Positions 15,887 through 22,936 are shown, counted from the first letter of the stretch. The stretch is DNA of 24,456 nt from JADGGV01 sp035715725 (GCA_035715725.1 DASTKT010000043.1:1-24456), one strand, 5' to 3'. Numbers and translations are program-made. Notes: generated from the sequence alone by a model not told the origin.

Positions 15887-15915
15887 AAGATACGCGCGCG
15901 GTGCGCCGCGTCCAA
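15887..15915 (-). promoter_or_regulatory. Candidate promoter for leaderless permease mRNA
   Basis: On the minus strand, TTGGAC (15915-15910), a 17-bp spacer and TATCTT (15892-15887) are followed by seven bases and then the ATG. Transcription would begin at or next to the start codon, which fits the missing Shine-Dalgarno. The -35 is weak (TTG only). Confidence 0.5.
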
Positions 15916-16003
15916 CCCGGCCAGGTCGGCGACGGCCGGTCCGGCCATGGGAGCGCCACGGGGGGCGGTCGATTCACTTCCGCGCGCGGATTGGGCGTTG
16001 AAT

Positions 16004-16027
16004 GGAGGCCGAAGTGCTTCGGCGTCC
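16004..16027. promoter_or_regulatory. Dyad in the divergent permease / flotillin-operon region
   Basis: GCCGAAG (16008-16014) and CTTCGGC (16017-16023) form a perfect 7-bp dyad with a 2-base centre. After one mismatch it is extended by GGA with TCC. The loop is too short for a terminator, so an operator for one or both divergent transcripts is more likely. I see no convincing promoter for the plus-strand operon. Confidence 0.4.
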
Positions 16028-16104
16028 AAAACCCGCCGTTCCCCGCAACCACCGCGACCGCCGCCCGTATTGCTCTGTACGCCACTTCGTCATTAGGGTC
16101 GTGC

Positions 16105-16881
16105 ATGCACCCGTACCTCTACTGTCTGCTGCTGGGTTTCGCCGGCCTCGTCGCCATGGCGGTCATGGGCGCGTTCGCCCACGGCGGCGGCCACGACCAC
16201 GGCGCCGGCCATGACCATGGCGGCGGCCACGCGGGCGGCGCCGACGGCCACGGCGCCTTCGGCCACCACGCCGGTCACGCCGACTCCGGCGCCGCCGGCC
16301 ATGCCGACGCCCACGGGCACTTCGCCCCCGATGGCGCCCACGCCGCCGGCCACGGCCCCGCCGCCGGCCACCCCCACGCCGGCGAGCACGCGGCCCAACA
16401 CGACCACGGCGGCGGCGCCGTCCGCGGCGCGCTCGGCGGTGCGCTCGCCTGGCTCTCGCCGCGCGTCGCGTTCAGCGTGCTCGTCGGCGTCGGCGCGGTA
16501 GGCACCGCGCTCCGCCCGCTCCTCCCCGCGCCGGCCGTGCTCGCGCTGGCGCTCGTCGGCGGCGTCGCGTTCGAGCGGGTGCTGGTGGGGCCGCTCTGGA
16601 ACCTCGTGTTCCGCTTCGCGTCGCAGCCGGCGGCCACGCTGCAGGACGCGCTCTTCGAGCGGGCCGAGGCGGTGACCGCCTTCAACGCGGCGGGGGAAGG
16701 GATCGTCCGCGTGCTGCTCGGCGGACAGGTCCGGCAGGTCCTGGCGCAGCTCCGGCCGGAGGAGGTCGGCAGCGGCGTGCGCGTCCGCGCCGGCGACGGC
16801 GTCCGCGTCGAGGAGGTGGACGCCGCCCGCGGTCGCTTCGTGGTGTCGTACCTCGGCCGGCTTCCGGCCGAGACCGGGTGA
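16105..16881 (+). CDS. YqiJ/NfeD-like membrane protein with histidine-rich insert (flotillin partner)
   Basis: This is a 258-residue membrane protein. TM1 is at about 5-25. Residues 26-101 form a Gly/Ala/His/Asp region with 20 histidines, many as GHDHG or GH repeats. TM2 and TM3 lie at about 121-141 and 143-161. A C-terminal OB-fold-like domain (about 196-250) includes GEGIVRVLLGG and VRAGDGVRVEEVDAARGRFVVSY, the pattern of NfeD/YqiJ OB domains. The ATG at 16105 has AGGG upstream. It stands 42 bp before a flotillin gene, the standard NfeD/YqiJ-flotillin arrangement, where the small protein partners the flotillin in the membrane. The histidine-rich loop is the unusual part; it could bind Zn, Ni, Co or Cu. 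The metal role is inference, and the family call rests on the OB-like tail and the neighbour. Confidence 0.75.
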   Translation: MHPYLYCLLLGFAGLVAMAVMGAFAHGGGHDHGAGHDHGGGHAGGADGHGAFGHHAGHADSGAAGHADAHGHFAPDGAHAAGHGPAAGHPHAGEHAAQHDHGGGAVRGALGGALAWLSPRVAFSVLVGVGAVGTALRPLLPAPAVLALALVGGVAFERVLVGPLWNLVFRFASQPAATLQDALFERAEAVTAFNAAGEGIVRVLLGGQVRQVLAQLRPEEVGSGVRVRAGDGVRVEEVDAARGRFVVSYLGRLPAETG

Positions 16882-16923
16882 GCCACAGGGCCCGCCCGTG
16901 CACCTTGTTCCCGTGAGGAACGT

Positions 16924-18216
16924 ATGCAACTGCAACAGCTTCCGGAGTCGCTGCTGACGATCGGGATCATCGTCTTCGTCGTCCTCGTCGTGGTGCCGTT
17001 CATCGCCACGCGCTTCCTGCGGGACGTGGAGAAGGGCCAGATCCGCATCGTGAGCTGGCTCGGCGGGCGCCCCGCCATCTACCGCGGCCCCGGCAAGTCC
17101 AAGGAGATCCCGCTCCTCACCACGGGCGCGACGATCCCGTCCAGCGCGATCAACGTCGACCTGGACATCACCGACCAGACGGCGGACCGGGATGCGCACG
17201 GCAACCCGCAGCCCATCAAGGTGCAGGTGCTGGCCAGCGCCATCGTCTCGGTCGGTGACACGGACGACATGATCCTGACCGCCGCGAACCGCTTCTTCTC
17301 GAAGAGCGAGAGCGAGCAGACGAGCACGCTGATCGACCTGATGTCGAGCTCGGGGCGTCGCGCCATCAACCTGCTGACGCACAACCAGCTCTTCTCCGCG
17401 GCCGAGGCGCCGAAGGTGGCCGAGGCCGCGGACGACGAGGAGGACCCGCTCGCGGTGATCATCAAGAAGGCATGCTCCCGCGAGCTCACCGACCTCGGGC
17501 TGACGTTCAACTCGCTCAACATCAAGTCGGTGCAGTCCGAGGTCGCGGAGGCGCTGCGCCGGCAGTCCGCGGCCGTCGCCAAGGCCGAGGCCGAGATCGT
17601 CGCGGCCGTGCAGGCCCGCCGCGCCAAGGAGGCACAGCTCGAGGCCGAGCGCGCCATCTCCGACAAGGAGCGCGAGCTCGCCTCGACCCGCGCCGCCAAC
17701 GCGGCGCTCGTCGCCCAGGCCGAGGCGCAGAAGCAGGACGCGCTCGCCGTGCAGCGCCAGGCCGAGCTGCGCGCCACGCAGATCGCGCAGGCCTCCGCCG
17801 ACGCCGAGCGCGTGAAGATCGAGGCGACCGCCAGCGCCGAGGCCGAGGCCATCCGCATCGCCCGCATCGCGGACGCGCAGGCGGAGGCCATCCGCAAGGT
17901 CAACGAGGCGATCCGCCTCGGCGGCGAGGCCTACTTCCGCTACCGCCAGATCGAGATGCTCCCCGACATCGCGCCGGTCGTGGCGGACGCGCTCGGTAGG
18001 GCCCGCCTCGTCACGATCTCCGGCGACGGCAAGGGCGCCGCCTCCGGCACCGCCGACCAGATCGGCCAGGTGCTGAACGCCGTCCTGGCCATGCAGGTCG
18101 TCGGGCAGAGCGGCCTCGTCAACGGCACGCCGGCCATCGAGGCGACGCCGGCGCCGCCCGCGCCCGAGCCGCCGCCGGCCCCGCCGCGCCGCGGCATCGT
18201 GCCCCCGGCGCGGTAG
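16924..18216 (+). CDS. Flotillin-like SPFH domain protein
   Basis: The protein has 430 residues. An N-terminal membrane segment (about 9-30) is followed by an SPFH/PHB domain (about 35-200, starting KGQIRIVSWLGGRPAIYRGPG). A long Ala/Glu-rich coiled coil (about 205-320) has the flotillin-type EA repeats (KAEAEIVAAVQARRAKEAQLEAER, SAEAEAIRIARIADAQAEAIR), and the C-terminal tail is proline-rich (APPAPEPPPAPPRRG). The ATG at 16924 has GAGGAA upstream. Flotillins form membrane oligomers that organise lipid microdomains and membrane protein assembly. The middle of the SPFH domain departs from usual flotillins (HNQLFSAAEAPKVAEAADDEEDP). It pairs with the YqiJ/NfeD-like gene upstream, and a hairpin follows the stop. 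Confidence 0.93.
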   Translation: MQLQQLPESLLTIGIIVFVVLVVVPFIATRFLRDVEKGQIRIVSWLGGRPAIYRGPGKSKEIPLLTTGATIPSSAINVDLDITDQTADRDAHGNPQPIKVQVLASAIVSVGDTDDMILTAANRFFSKSESEQTSTLIDLMSSSGRRAINLLTHNQLFSAAEAPKVAEAADDEEDPLAVIIKKACSRELTDLGLTFNSLNIKSVQSEVAEALRRQSAAVAKAEAEIVAAVQARRAKEAQLEAERAISDKERELASTRAANAALVAQAEAQKQDALAVQRQAELRATQIAQASADAERVKIEATASAEAEAIRIARIADAQAEAIRKVNEAIRLGGEAYFRYRQIEMLPDIAPVVADALGRARLVTISGDGKGAASGTADQIGQVLNAVLAMQVVGQSGLVNGTPAIEATPAPPAPEPPPAPPRRGIVPPAR

Positions 18217-18225
18217 GCGCGCTCC

Positions 18226-18261
18226 GGCGGGTCCCGCGGCCGGCCGGCCGCGGAACCCGCC
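18226..18261 (+). terminator. Long GC hairpin after the flotillin gene
   Basis: Bases 18226-18243 pair with 18244-18261 at 17 of 18 positions, the one exception being a C-A mismatch. It starts 9 nt after the flotillin stop. The tip must open to make a loop, and no T-run follows. Bases 18262-18390 hold no clear promoter for the next gene. Confidence 0.6.
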
Positions 18262-18390
18262 ATCCCGGAGCGGGACACCCACCGGCCGGCGGCGGCGCGG
18301 CACTCTTGTTGCACGCTGACCCCGGCCGGACCGCAACCCCCGGCCTGACCCCCAACGTCATGCCGCAGCACCCTCAGCCGGAAGGCGACG

Positions 18391-18831
18391 ATGCATCACG
18401 TCGATGAGCATCGTCGCCTGATCCTCGTCGCCGACGACAACGCCGAGATCCGCGAGTACTTTCGCAGCGTGCTCACCGAGGCCGGCTACGGCGTCCTGCA
18501 GGCCGCCGACGGGGAGCTGGCCGCGCTGCTCGCGCGGACCTACCGCCCGGACCTCGTCCTGATGGACGTCGCCATGCCGATCATGGATGGGCTGCGCGCC
18601 ATGGAGCTGCTGCGGCTCGACCCGCGCACCGAGCACCTCCCGGTCATCGCCGTGAGCGGCTACGGCCTCGTGGGCGCCGCGATGCGCCGGGCCGGATTCC
18701 AGGCCGTGCTCTCGAAGCCGGTACTGGCGGCGGAGCTGCTCTCCGCCGTCCGCTGCTGGATCGAGCTGGCGCCGGGAGCCACGCTCTCGCGCGCGGTCGC
18801 GGACCTCCGCTCCGAGGGGGTCGACCCATGA
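18391..18831 (+). CDS. Stand-alone CheY-like receiver domain protein
   Basis: The gene encodes 146 residues covering one receiver domain and little else. The acidic pair Asp15/Asp16 (LVADDN), the phospho-acceptor Asp59 (LVLMDVAMPIMDG), Ser89 (VIAVSGYG) and Lys109 (VLSKPV) are all in place, so phosphorylation should work. The ATG at 18391 has GGAAGG upstream. There is no output domain and no histidine kinase in the window. Its stop overlaps the start of the next gene as ATGA, so the small winged-helix-like protein is the likely partner or output. Confidence 0.93.
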   Translation: MHHVDEHRRLILVADDNAEIREYFRSVLTEAGYGVLQAADGELAALLARTYRPDLVLMDVAMPIMDGLRAMELLRLDPRTEHLPVIAVSGYGLVGAAMRRAGFQAVLSKPVLAAELLSAVRCWIELAPGATLSRAVADLRSEGVDP

Positions 18832-19226
18832 CGCGGCCATCGATCGAGAACGGCTGGCTCACGCGCGCCGTGCTCAACGTGCTGCACCAGCGGCGCGATG
18901 CCGGCCACGAGCTGCCGCTGCACGACCTCCAGCTCGCGGTCTGGGGACCGACCCGCCAGGCGCTGCGCCCGCGCCTGCTGCGCGCGCTCAGCACGCTCGA
19001 GCGCGCGGGCCTCGTCTGGACCGGCGCCGAGACGACGATCCGCCCCGGCCACACCACGGTACAGGTCGGCCTGACTCAGGCCGCGCTCGACCGCCTCGGC
19101 CGCGCCGACCTCGACGTCGTGCTGAAGCAGGTCTTCGAGCGCCACGGGATCACGCTCCCCAAGGAGGGGCGCCGCCGCCGCCGCTCGACGCCGCGCGAGG
19201 CGCCGGCCGGGCGCGGCGAAGGCTGA
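18828..19226 (+). CDS. Small winged-helix-like protein coupled to the receiver gene
   Basis: I do not recognise a named family. The 132-residue product has an N-terminal helical region (WLTRAVLNVLHQRRDAGHEL), a stretch that reads like a winged-helix DNA-binding core (LRPRLLRALSTLERAGLVWTG, then a strand-turn-strand TTIRPGHTTVQVGLT), and a very basic tail (GRRRRRSTPREAPAGR). GAGGGGG lies before the ATG at 18828, which overlaps the receiver stop by 4 bp. The layout suggests a split response regulator, with receiver and DNA-binding parts on separate chains. That is inference; it could equally be an adaptor unrelated to DNA. Confidence 0.8.
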   Translation: MTRPSIENGWLTRAVLNVLHQRRDAGHELPLHDLQLAVWGPTRQALRPRLLRALSTLERAGLVWTGAETTIRPGHTTVQVGLTQAALDRLGRADLDVVLKQVFERHGITLPKEGRRRRRSTPREAPAGRGEG

Positions 19227-19406
19227 CCGCTGTCCCCCGCCGGCGGACGCGGCCGGGTGGATTCCCGACTGGCGCGGGCGACCCGGCGTCCCCACTATCC
19301 GGATGGACCGGACCACCCGACGCCGGGGGCCCGGTGGTTGCGTCCTCCCCACCGGCCACGCCGCGACGCGTGGCCAAACGCTTCCACCAGCCGGAAGGAA
19401 GGGACG

Positions 19407-19916
19407 ATGCTTGCGAACGACCCTCTGGACGGAGCCAGCACCGCAGAACTCGACGGCGCAGATGGAGTGACCCGCGTGGAGGCCGCCGTCCGGATCCACC
19501 TCCCGCGGGACGATGTCTACCAGGCCTGGCACGACCTCCAGCGGCTCCCCCGCCTGATCTCGCAGATCGAGGACGTGGAGGTCCTCCCCGACGGCGACTC
19601 GCGCTGGACCGTGCGCGAACCCGCCGGCCCCGCCCGCTGGCACGCCGAGACCCTCGCCGACGACCCCGGCCACCGCATCGCCTGGCGCACCGTCGGCGAC
19701 GCCGACGTCCGCCACCACGGCGAGGTCACGTTCCAGTGCGTCGGCAACGGCCGCACCACCGAGGTCCGCCTCGCCCTCGCCTGCGACCGCCCGCCCGGCG
19801 CGCACGGTCACGCCGCCGGCGGCCGCCTCGGCGTCCCGGCCGAGGACCAGGCGGCCGAATGGCTCGAGGACTTCAAGCGCGGCCTCGAGGCCGGGAGGCC
19901 GCAGCACCCACGCTGA
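19407..19916 (+). CDS. SRPBCC (START-like) superfamily protein
   Basis: The protein has 169 residues. The core matches the cyclase/dehydrase type of SRPBCC proteins: VEAAVRIHLPRDDVYQAWHD at the start of the fold, LPRLISQIEDVEVL, WHAETLADDPGHRIAWRTVG, and a final helix EWLEDFKRGLEAG. The ATG at 19407 has GGAAGGAAGG upstream; the longer frame before it has no RBS and crosses the promoter region. Such proteins have a deep hydrophobic pocket and bind lipids, quinones or polyketides. The ligand is unknown. It has no signal peptide, so it is cytoplasmic. It lies 180 bp after the winged-helix gene and may be transcribed separately. Confidence 0.88.
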   Translation: MLANDPLDGASTAELDGADGVTRVEAAVRIHLPRDDVYQAWHDLQRLPRLISQIEDVEVLPDGDSRWTVREPAGPARWHAETLADDPGHRIAWRTVGDADVRHHGEVTFQCVGNGRTTEVRLALACDRPPGAHGHAAGGRLGVPAEDQAAEWLEDFKRGLEAGRPQHPR

Positions 19917-19990
19917 CCGCCCGGTTCGGCAGCGGCGGGTCACCCTCGGGGACCCGCTCCGGCCCCGCGGCGGCCGAACGTTCCGGGGAG

Positions 19991-20008
19991 CTCCCGCGGA
20001 GGCGGGAG
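19991..20008 (+). terminator. Hairpin downstream of the SRPBCC gene
   Basis: CTCCCGC (19991-19997) and GCGGGAG (20002-20008) form a 7-bp stem with the tetraloop GGAG, 74 nt after the SRPBCC stop. It overlaps the tail of the repeated hairpin element, so its role as a terminator is uncertain. Confidence 0.4.
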
Positions 20009-20080
20009 AATGCCCGGGCGTTCGAGAGTTTCCGGTGAACGTGAACGGCGCCCGGTGGGTTGCTTCCCACCGGGCGCCGT
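19996..20080 (-). repeat. Hairpin element, copy 2
   Basis: On the minus strand a perfect 15-bp stem (20080-20066 with 20059-20045) contains the same GCGCCCGGTGGG/CCCACCGGGCGC core as 8482-8511. The same tail follows: TTCACGTTCACCGGAAAC, then GCCCGG and CCTCCGCGG. The loop is six bases in both copies. Here it directly continues copy B of the large element in the same orientation. Confidence 0.72.
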
Positions 20081-20120
20081 CGATTCTCCGAGGAGCGTCG
20101 ATCTCGTCTTTTCGGTGTTT

Positions 20121-20377
20121 CGAGCCCGCGCCCAGCGCCGCCGGCGCGGAGCCCGAGCCCGGCCTCACGTCCGCGGGCGGCCTCACGTCCGAAAGTGTCA
20201 CACGGAGCCACCGAGGGCACGGAAGAGCCGCGGAGGGCGGCCGCACCCTTCCGGCAGCACCCCGAGCCGCCGGCGTACGCCGGGAATGACATCGTAGGAA
20301 GGTGCGCTCCCCGGCGGTTCTCCAGTGCCCGGTGACCCTCTGAGCCCTCTGCGCCTCTGCGGTGAAAAAGTCCGTTC
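20121..20377 (-). repeat. Dispersed intergenic element, copy B (257 bp)
   Basis: Read on the minus strand, this matches 84-341 from end to end. It has GAACGGA (20377-20371), TCACCGCAGAGG, TCACCGGGCAC (20335-20325), GATGTCATTC (20293-20284), the palindrome CCGGCGTACGCCGG (20283-20270), and two GACGTGAGGCCG units (20190-20178 and 20171-20159). Copies A and B are nearly equal in length. There is no coding potential. It starts about 40 bp beyond the stop of the ring-cleaving dioxygenase gene on the same strand. The whole gap 19917-20417 contains only this and the hairpin elements. Confidence 0.8.
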
Positions 20378-20417
20378 CCGACCGCAGCCGCGCCCGCGGA
20401 CCGGGCCGAACGCGCCC

Positions 20418-21488
20418 TCACGCCCCGAGCGGCACCAGCCCGCCCGCGATCTCCTCGCGGGACGCCTCCAGCCAGGCCGGCAGCTTCAGCTCCGTGCCGA
20501 GCGCGCCCGCGGGCTCGTCGACCAGGAAGCCGGGCCCGTCCGTCGCCACCTCGAGCAGCAGCCCGTCCGGGGCGCGGAAGTAGATGCTCCGGAAGTAGAC
20601 GCGCTCCATCACCGGCGAGACGTCCACGCCCAGCTCCAGCAGGTGCTCCCGCCACGCGCGCTGCTCCTCGTCGTCGCGGGCGCGGAACGCGATGTGGTGC
20701 GTCTGGCCGGCGCCGCCACGGCTGAGATAGCTCGAGCCGGCCCAGGCGAAGAGCGTGAGCGCGCTGTGTGGCGCCACGACCCGCCCGTCGTAGCTCGCCC
20801 AGAACCAGTGCGGCGTGCGCAGATCGTCCTGGTTGACGCTCTTCTTCACGACGCGCAGCCCGAGCGCCGCGTGGTAGAACTCGTCGGCCCGCTGGATGTC
20901 GTCCGTGATCCCGGTGATGTGGTGGATCCCCCGCAGCCGCATGTCGGCACCGATCGCCTCGACCGGCTCGGGCCACGTCCGCTGGCGGATCGCCTCCTCG
21001 TCGCGCGCGCCGCGCAGCTCCGCCCCGGGCGGGAGCGTCTCCTTCTGCCCGAGCGCGTCCGCCGGCTCGTCGATCGCGTAGCCCGGCCCCGACGTCGCGA
21101 TCTCCAGGATCTGCCCGTCCGGATCGGCGAAGTAGATGCTGCGGAAGTACCCACGGTCGAACGGACCCGTGACCGCGACGCCGTGGTCCTCCAGCCACCG
21201 CTTCCACCTGAGCTGCGCCTCGGGCGTCTCCACGCCGAGCGCCAGGTGATGCACGCCGCCCACGCCCCAGCGGCCACGCCCCGCGTGCGGCCACTCGAAG
21301 AACGTCAGCAGCGTCCCCGGCTGCCCCGTCTCGTCGCCGAAGTAGAGGTGGTACGAGCCCGGGTCGTCGAAGTTGACCGTCCGCTTCACCACCCCGACGC
21401 CGAGCACCTCCCGGTAGAACGCCAGCGTCCGCCGCGCGTCCGCCGAGACCATCGTGATGTGGTGGAATCCCGCCGTCCGAAGCTCCAT
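20418..21488 (-). CDS. MhqO-like ring-cleaving dioxygenase (VOC superfamily)
   Basis: The protein has 356 residues with two intact VOC repeats, about 5-140 and 186-325. Both keep a His-His-Glu set: H9/H10, H80/H81 and E129 (DPDGQILEIATSGPG) in the first; H189/H190, H264/H265 and E313 (APDGLLLEVATDGPG) in the second. The paired GxHHIT and SIYFxxPDG motifs are typical of MhqO/MhqA-type dioxygenases, which act on hydroquinones and protect against quinone stress. The ATG at 21488 has AGGAGGAG upstream. It is last in an apparent MarR-YceI-dioxygenase operon, 76 bp after YceI. The exact aromatic substrate is not readable from sequence. Confidence 0.93.
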   Translation of the reverse strand: MELRTAGFHHITMVSADARRTLAFYREVLGVGVVKRTVNFDDPGSYHLYFGDETGQPGTLLTFFEWPHAGRGRWGVGGVHHLALGVETPEAQLRWKRWLEDHGVAVTGPFDRGYFRSIYFADPDGQILEIATSGPGYAIDEPADALGQKETLPPGAELRGARDEEAIRQRTWPEPVEAIGADMRLRGIHHITGITDDIQRADEFYHAALGLRVVKKSVNQDDLRTPHWFWASYDGRVVAPHSALTLFAWAGSSYLSRGGAGQTHHIAFRARDDEEQRAWREHLLELGVDVSPVMERVYFRSIYFRAPDGLLLEVATDGPGFLVDEPAGALGTELKLPAWLEASREEIAGGLVPLGA

Positions 21489-21564
21489 CGTCTCCTCCTG
21501 TCCCCGCCCTGCGTCCCGCGAACCCGCGCGCCGGCGGCGGGAGGGTCCCGCCGCCGGCCGCGCC

Positions 21565-22134
21565 TCACCGCGCCTGCGTCGCCTGCGCCTCGATCTCGAT
21601 CCGGATCTCGTTCCCGACCAGCACGCCGCCCGCCTCCAGCGCCTGGTTCCAGACCAGCCCGAAGTCCCGGCGGTCGATCTTCGCCGTCGCGCTGAACCCG
21701 GCCCGCTCGCCGCCCCACGGGTCCTTCCCCTTCCCCTCGTACGTCGCCTCCAGCACCACCTCGCGCGTCGTGCCGTGGATCGTCAGGTCGCCGTACACCT
21801 TGAAGCGGTCCCCCGCCTCCACCGCCGCGCCCTCGACCCGCCGGCTCCGGAACGTCACCAGCGGGTAGTGCTCGACGTCCAGGAAGTCCGCCGACCGGAG
21901 GTGCCCGTCCCGCTGCTCGACACCCGTGTCGATGCTCGCCGCCGGAATCTCGACCTCCACCCGCGACCGGTCCGGGTTCGCACCGTCCACGACGATCGTC
22001 CCCTTCACCTCGTTGAACTTCCCGCGCACCGTCGTGAACATCATGTGCTTCGCGGAAAACCCGACCAGCGTGTGCGTCGGATCGATCGTCCAGGTCGTGG
22101 CGACCGCCTGCGTCGTGCTCTGATTGCTCGACAT
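21565..22134 (-). CDS. YceI family protein (cytoplasmic form)
   Basis: This 189-residue protein has the YceI lipocalin-like fold. It begins TWTIDPTHTLVGFSAKHMMF, then FNEVKGTIVVDG, then VEVEIPAASIDTGVEQRDGHLRSADFLDVEHYP. It ends with FSATAKIDRRDFGLVWN and VGNEIRIEIEAQ. The ATG at 22134 has GAGGGAG upstream and no signal peptide follows, so unlike E. coli YceI it should stay in the cytoplasm. YceI proteins bind polyisoprenoids or other lipophilic molecules. Between a MarR regulator and a ring-cleaving dioxygenase, binding of a quinone-like lipid is a reasonable inference. Confidence 0.95.
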   Translation of the reverse strand: MSSNQSTTQAVATTWTIDPTHTLVGFSAKHMMFTTVRGKFNEVKGTIVVDGANPDRSRVEVEIPAASIDTGVEQRDGHLRSADFLDVEHYPLVTFRSRRVEGAAVEAGDRFKVYGDLTIHGTTREVVLEATYEGKGKDPWGGERAGFSATAKIDRRDFGLVWNQALEAGGVLVGNEIRIEIEAQATQAR

Positions 22135-22239
22135 GACTCCCTCACCCGCGGGGGCTCTGCCATGACGGGCGACGGCGGCGTCCCCCGATCCCCCGCCGCG
22201 CCCGGTACTGCTCGCTTCCAAATCACCTCGCCGGACCCC

Positions 22240-22743
22240 TCACCCCGCCGGCTCCGCCACCGCCCGCGTCGACCCCTCGGTCGACGATGCCGCGGGCGAC
22301 GCCGCCGCCCGCAGCCCCAGCTTCCGCAGCAGCGCGATCGCCGCCGCCTGCTCCGCCTCCGTCAGCCCCGACACCGCCTCGACGATCGCCGCGGCGTGCT
22401 CCGGGAAGATCCGCCCCATCAGCGCCTCCCCCGCCGGCGTCAGCGCCGCGTAGATCGCCCGCCGGTCCTCCGGGCACCGCCGCCGCTCCGCCAGTCCCTT
22501 CCGCTCCAGCCGGTCCACCAGGAACGTGATCCCGCCGCTCGACGCCAGGATCTTCCGCTTGATCTCCCCCAGCAGCAGCGGTCCCTTGTGGAACAGCGCC
22601 TCCAGCACCGCGAACTCGCCCTCGCTCAGGCCGTGTCGGCCGATGTCGCCGCGCGCGTGCTGCGCCACGGCGCCGTGCGCCCGGGCCAGCACGACCCACA
22701 GCTTGAGCGCGAGCTCCCGTTCCTTGTCGTCCCGTTCCGCCAT
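22240..22743 (-). CDS. MarR family regulator (heads the YceI/dioxygenase operon)
   Basis: The protein has 167 residues with the MarR winged helix: LSEGEFAVLEALFHKGPLLLGEIKRKIL, recognition helix SSGGITFLVDRLERKGLAERR, and wing RCPEDRRAIYAALT. The SSGGIT/LVDRLE form and the GDIGRHGLS region resemble MhqR-type regulators, which repress ring-cleaving dioxygenases in response to quinones. The ATG at 22743 has GAGGAG upstream; the longer frame would start upstream of the promoter. A cysteine lies in the wing (RRCPEDRR). The C-terminal tail is an Ala/Ser-rich extension of about 20 residues. It is first in the operon and probably controls its own promoter. Confidence 0.95.
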   Translation of the reverse strand: MAERDDKERELALKLWVVLARAHGAVAQHARGDIGRHGLSEGEFAVLEALFHKGPLLLGEIKRKILASSGGITFLVDRLERKGLAERRRCPEDRRAIYAALTPAGEALMGRIFPEHAAAIVEAVSGLTEAEQAAAIALLRKLGLRAAASPAASSTEGSTRAVAEPAG

Positions 22744-22770
22744 CGCTCCTCGCAACGATATTTCACAACC

Positions 22771-22799
22771 AAGATACTTGGCGGTGGCCGATCGGTCAA
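22771..22799 (-). promoter_or_regulatory. Promoter of the MarR-YceI-dioxygenase operon, with possible operator
   Basis: On the minus strand, TTGACC (22799-22794), a 17-bp spacer and TATCTT (22776-22771) form a good sigma70-type promoter. The leader would be about 21 nt. The AT-rich stretch TATCTTGGTTGTGAAATATC (22776-22757), covering the -10 and start site, is an imperfect dyad and the likely MarR site. The dyad is weak, so the operator claim is tentative. Confidence 0.7.
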
Positions 22800-22807
22800 G
22801 GGCCGCG

Positions 22808-22888
22808 GCGGCGACGGGGCCCGGCGCAGCGGCGTCGGCCTGCGAACGACCCTTTTCACCGCAGAGGCGCAGAGCACACGGAGAACGG
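22808..22888 (+). repeat. 81-bp arm of an inverted repeat pair (copy D)
   Basis: This segment matches the reverse complement of 23197-23277 at 74 of 81 positions, without gaps. It contains CTTTTCACCGCAGAGGCGCAGAG, the same head as the larger elements at 84 and 20377. It lies just behind the promoter of the second MarR operon. Confidence 0.82.
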
Positions 22889-22936
22889 CGACGGAGCCGG
22901 GCGGCGCGGCTTCGTCGCATCCGAAAGATCCTCTTT

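Noticed and set aside
16093..18336. A 747-codon open frame antisense to the flotillin operon
   Set aside because: It has low-complexity Arg/Gly/Asp/Leu composition, no RBS or motif, and is explained by GC-rich third-position effects opposite two well-supported genes.
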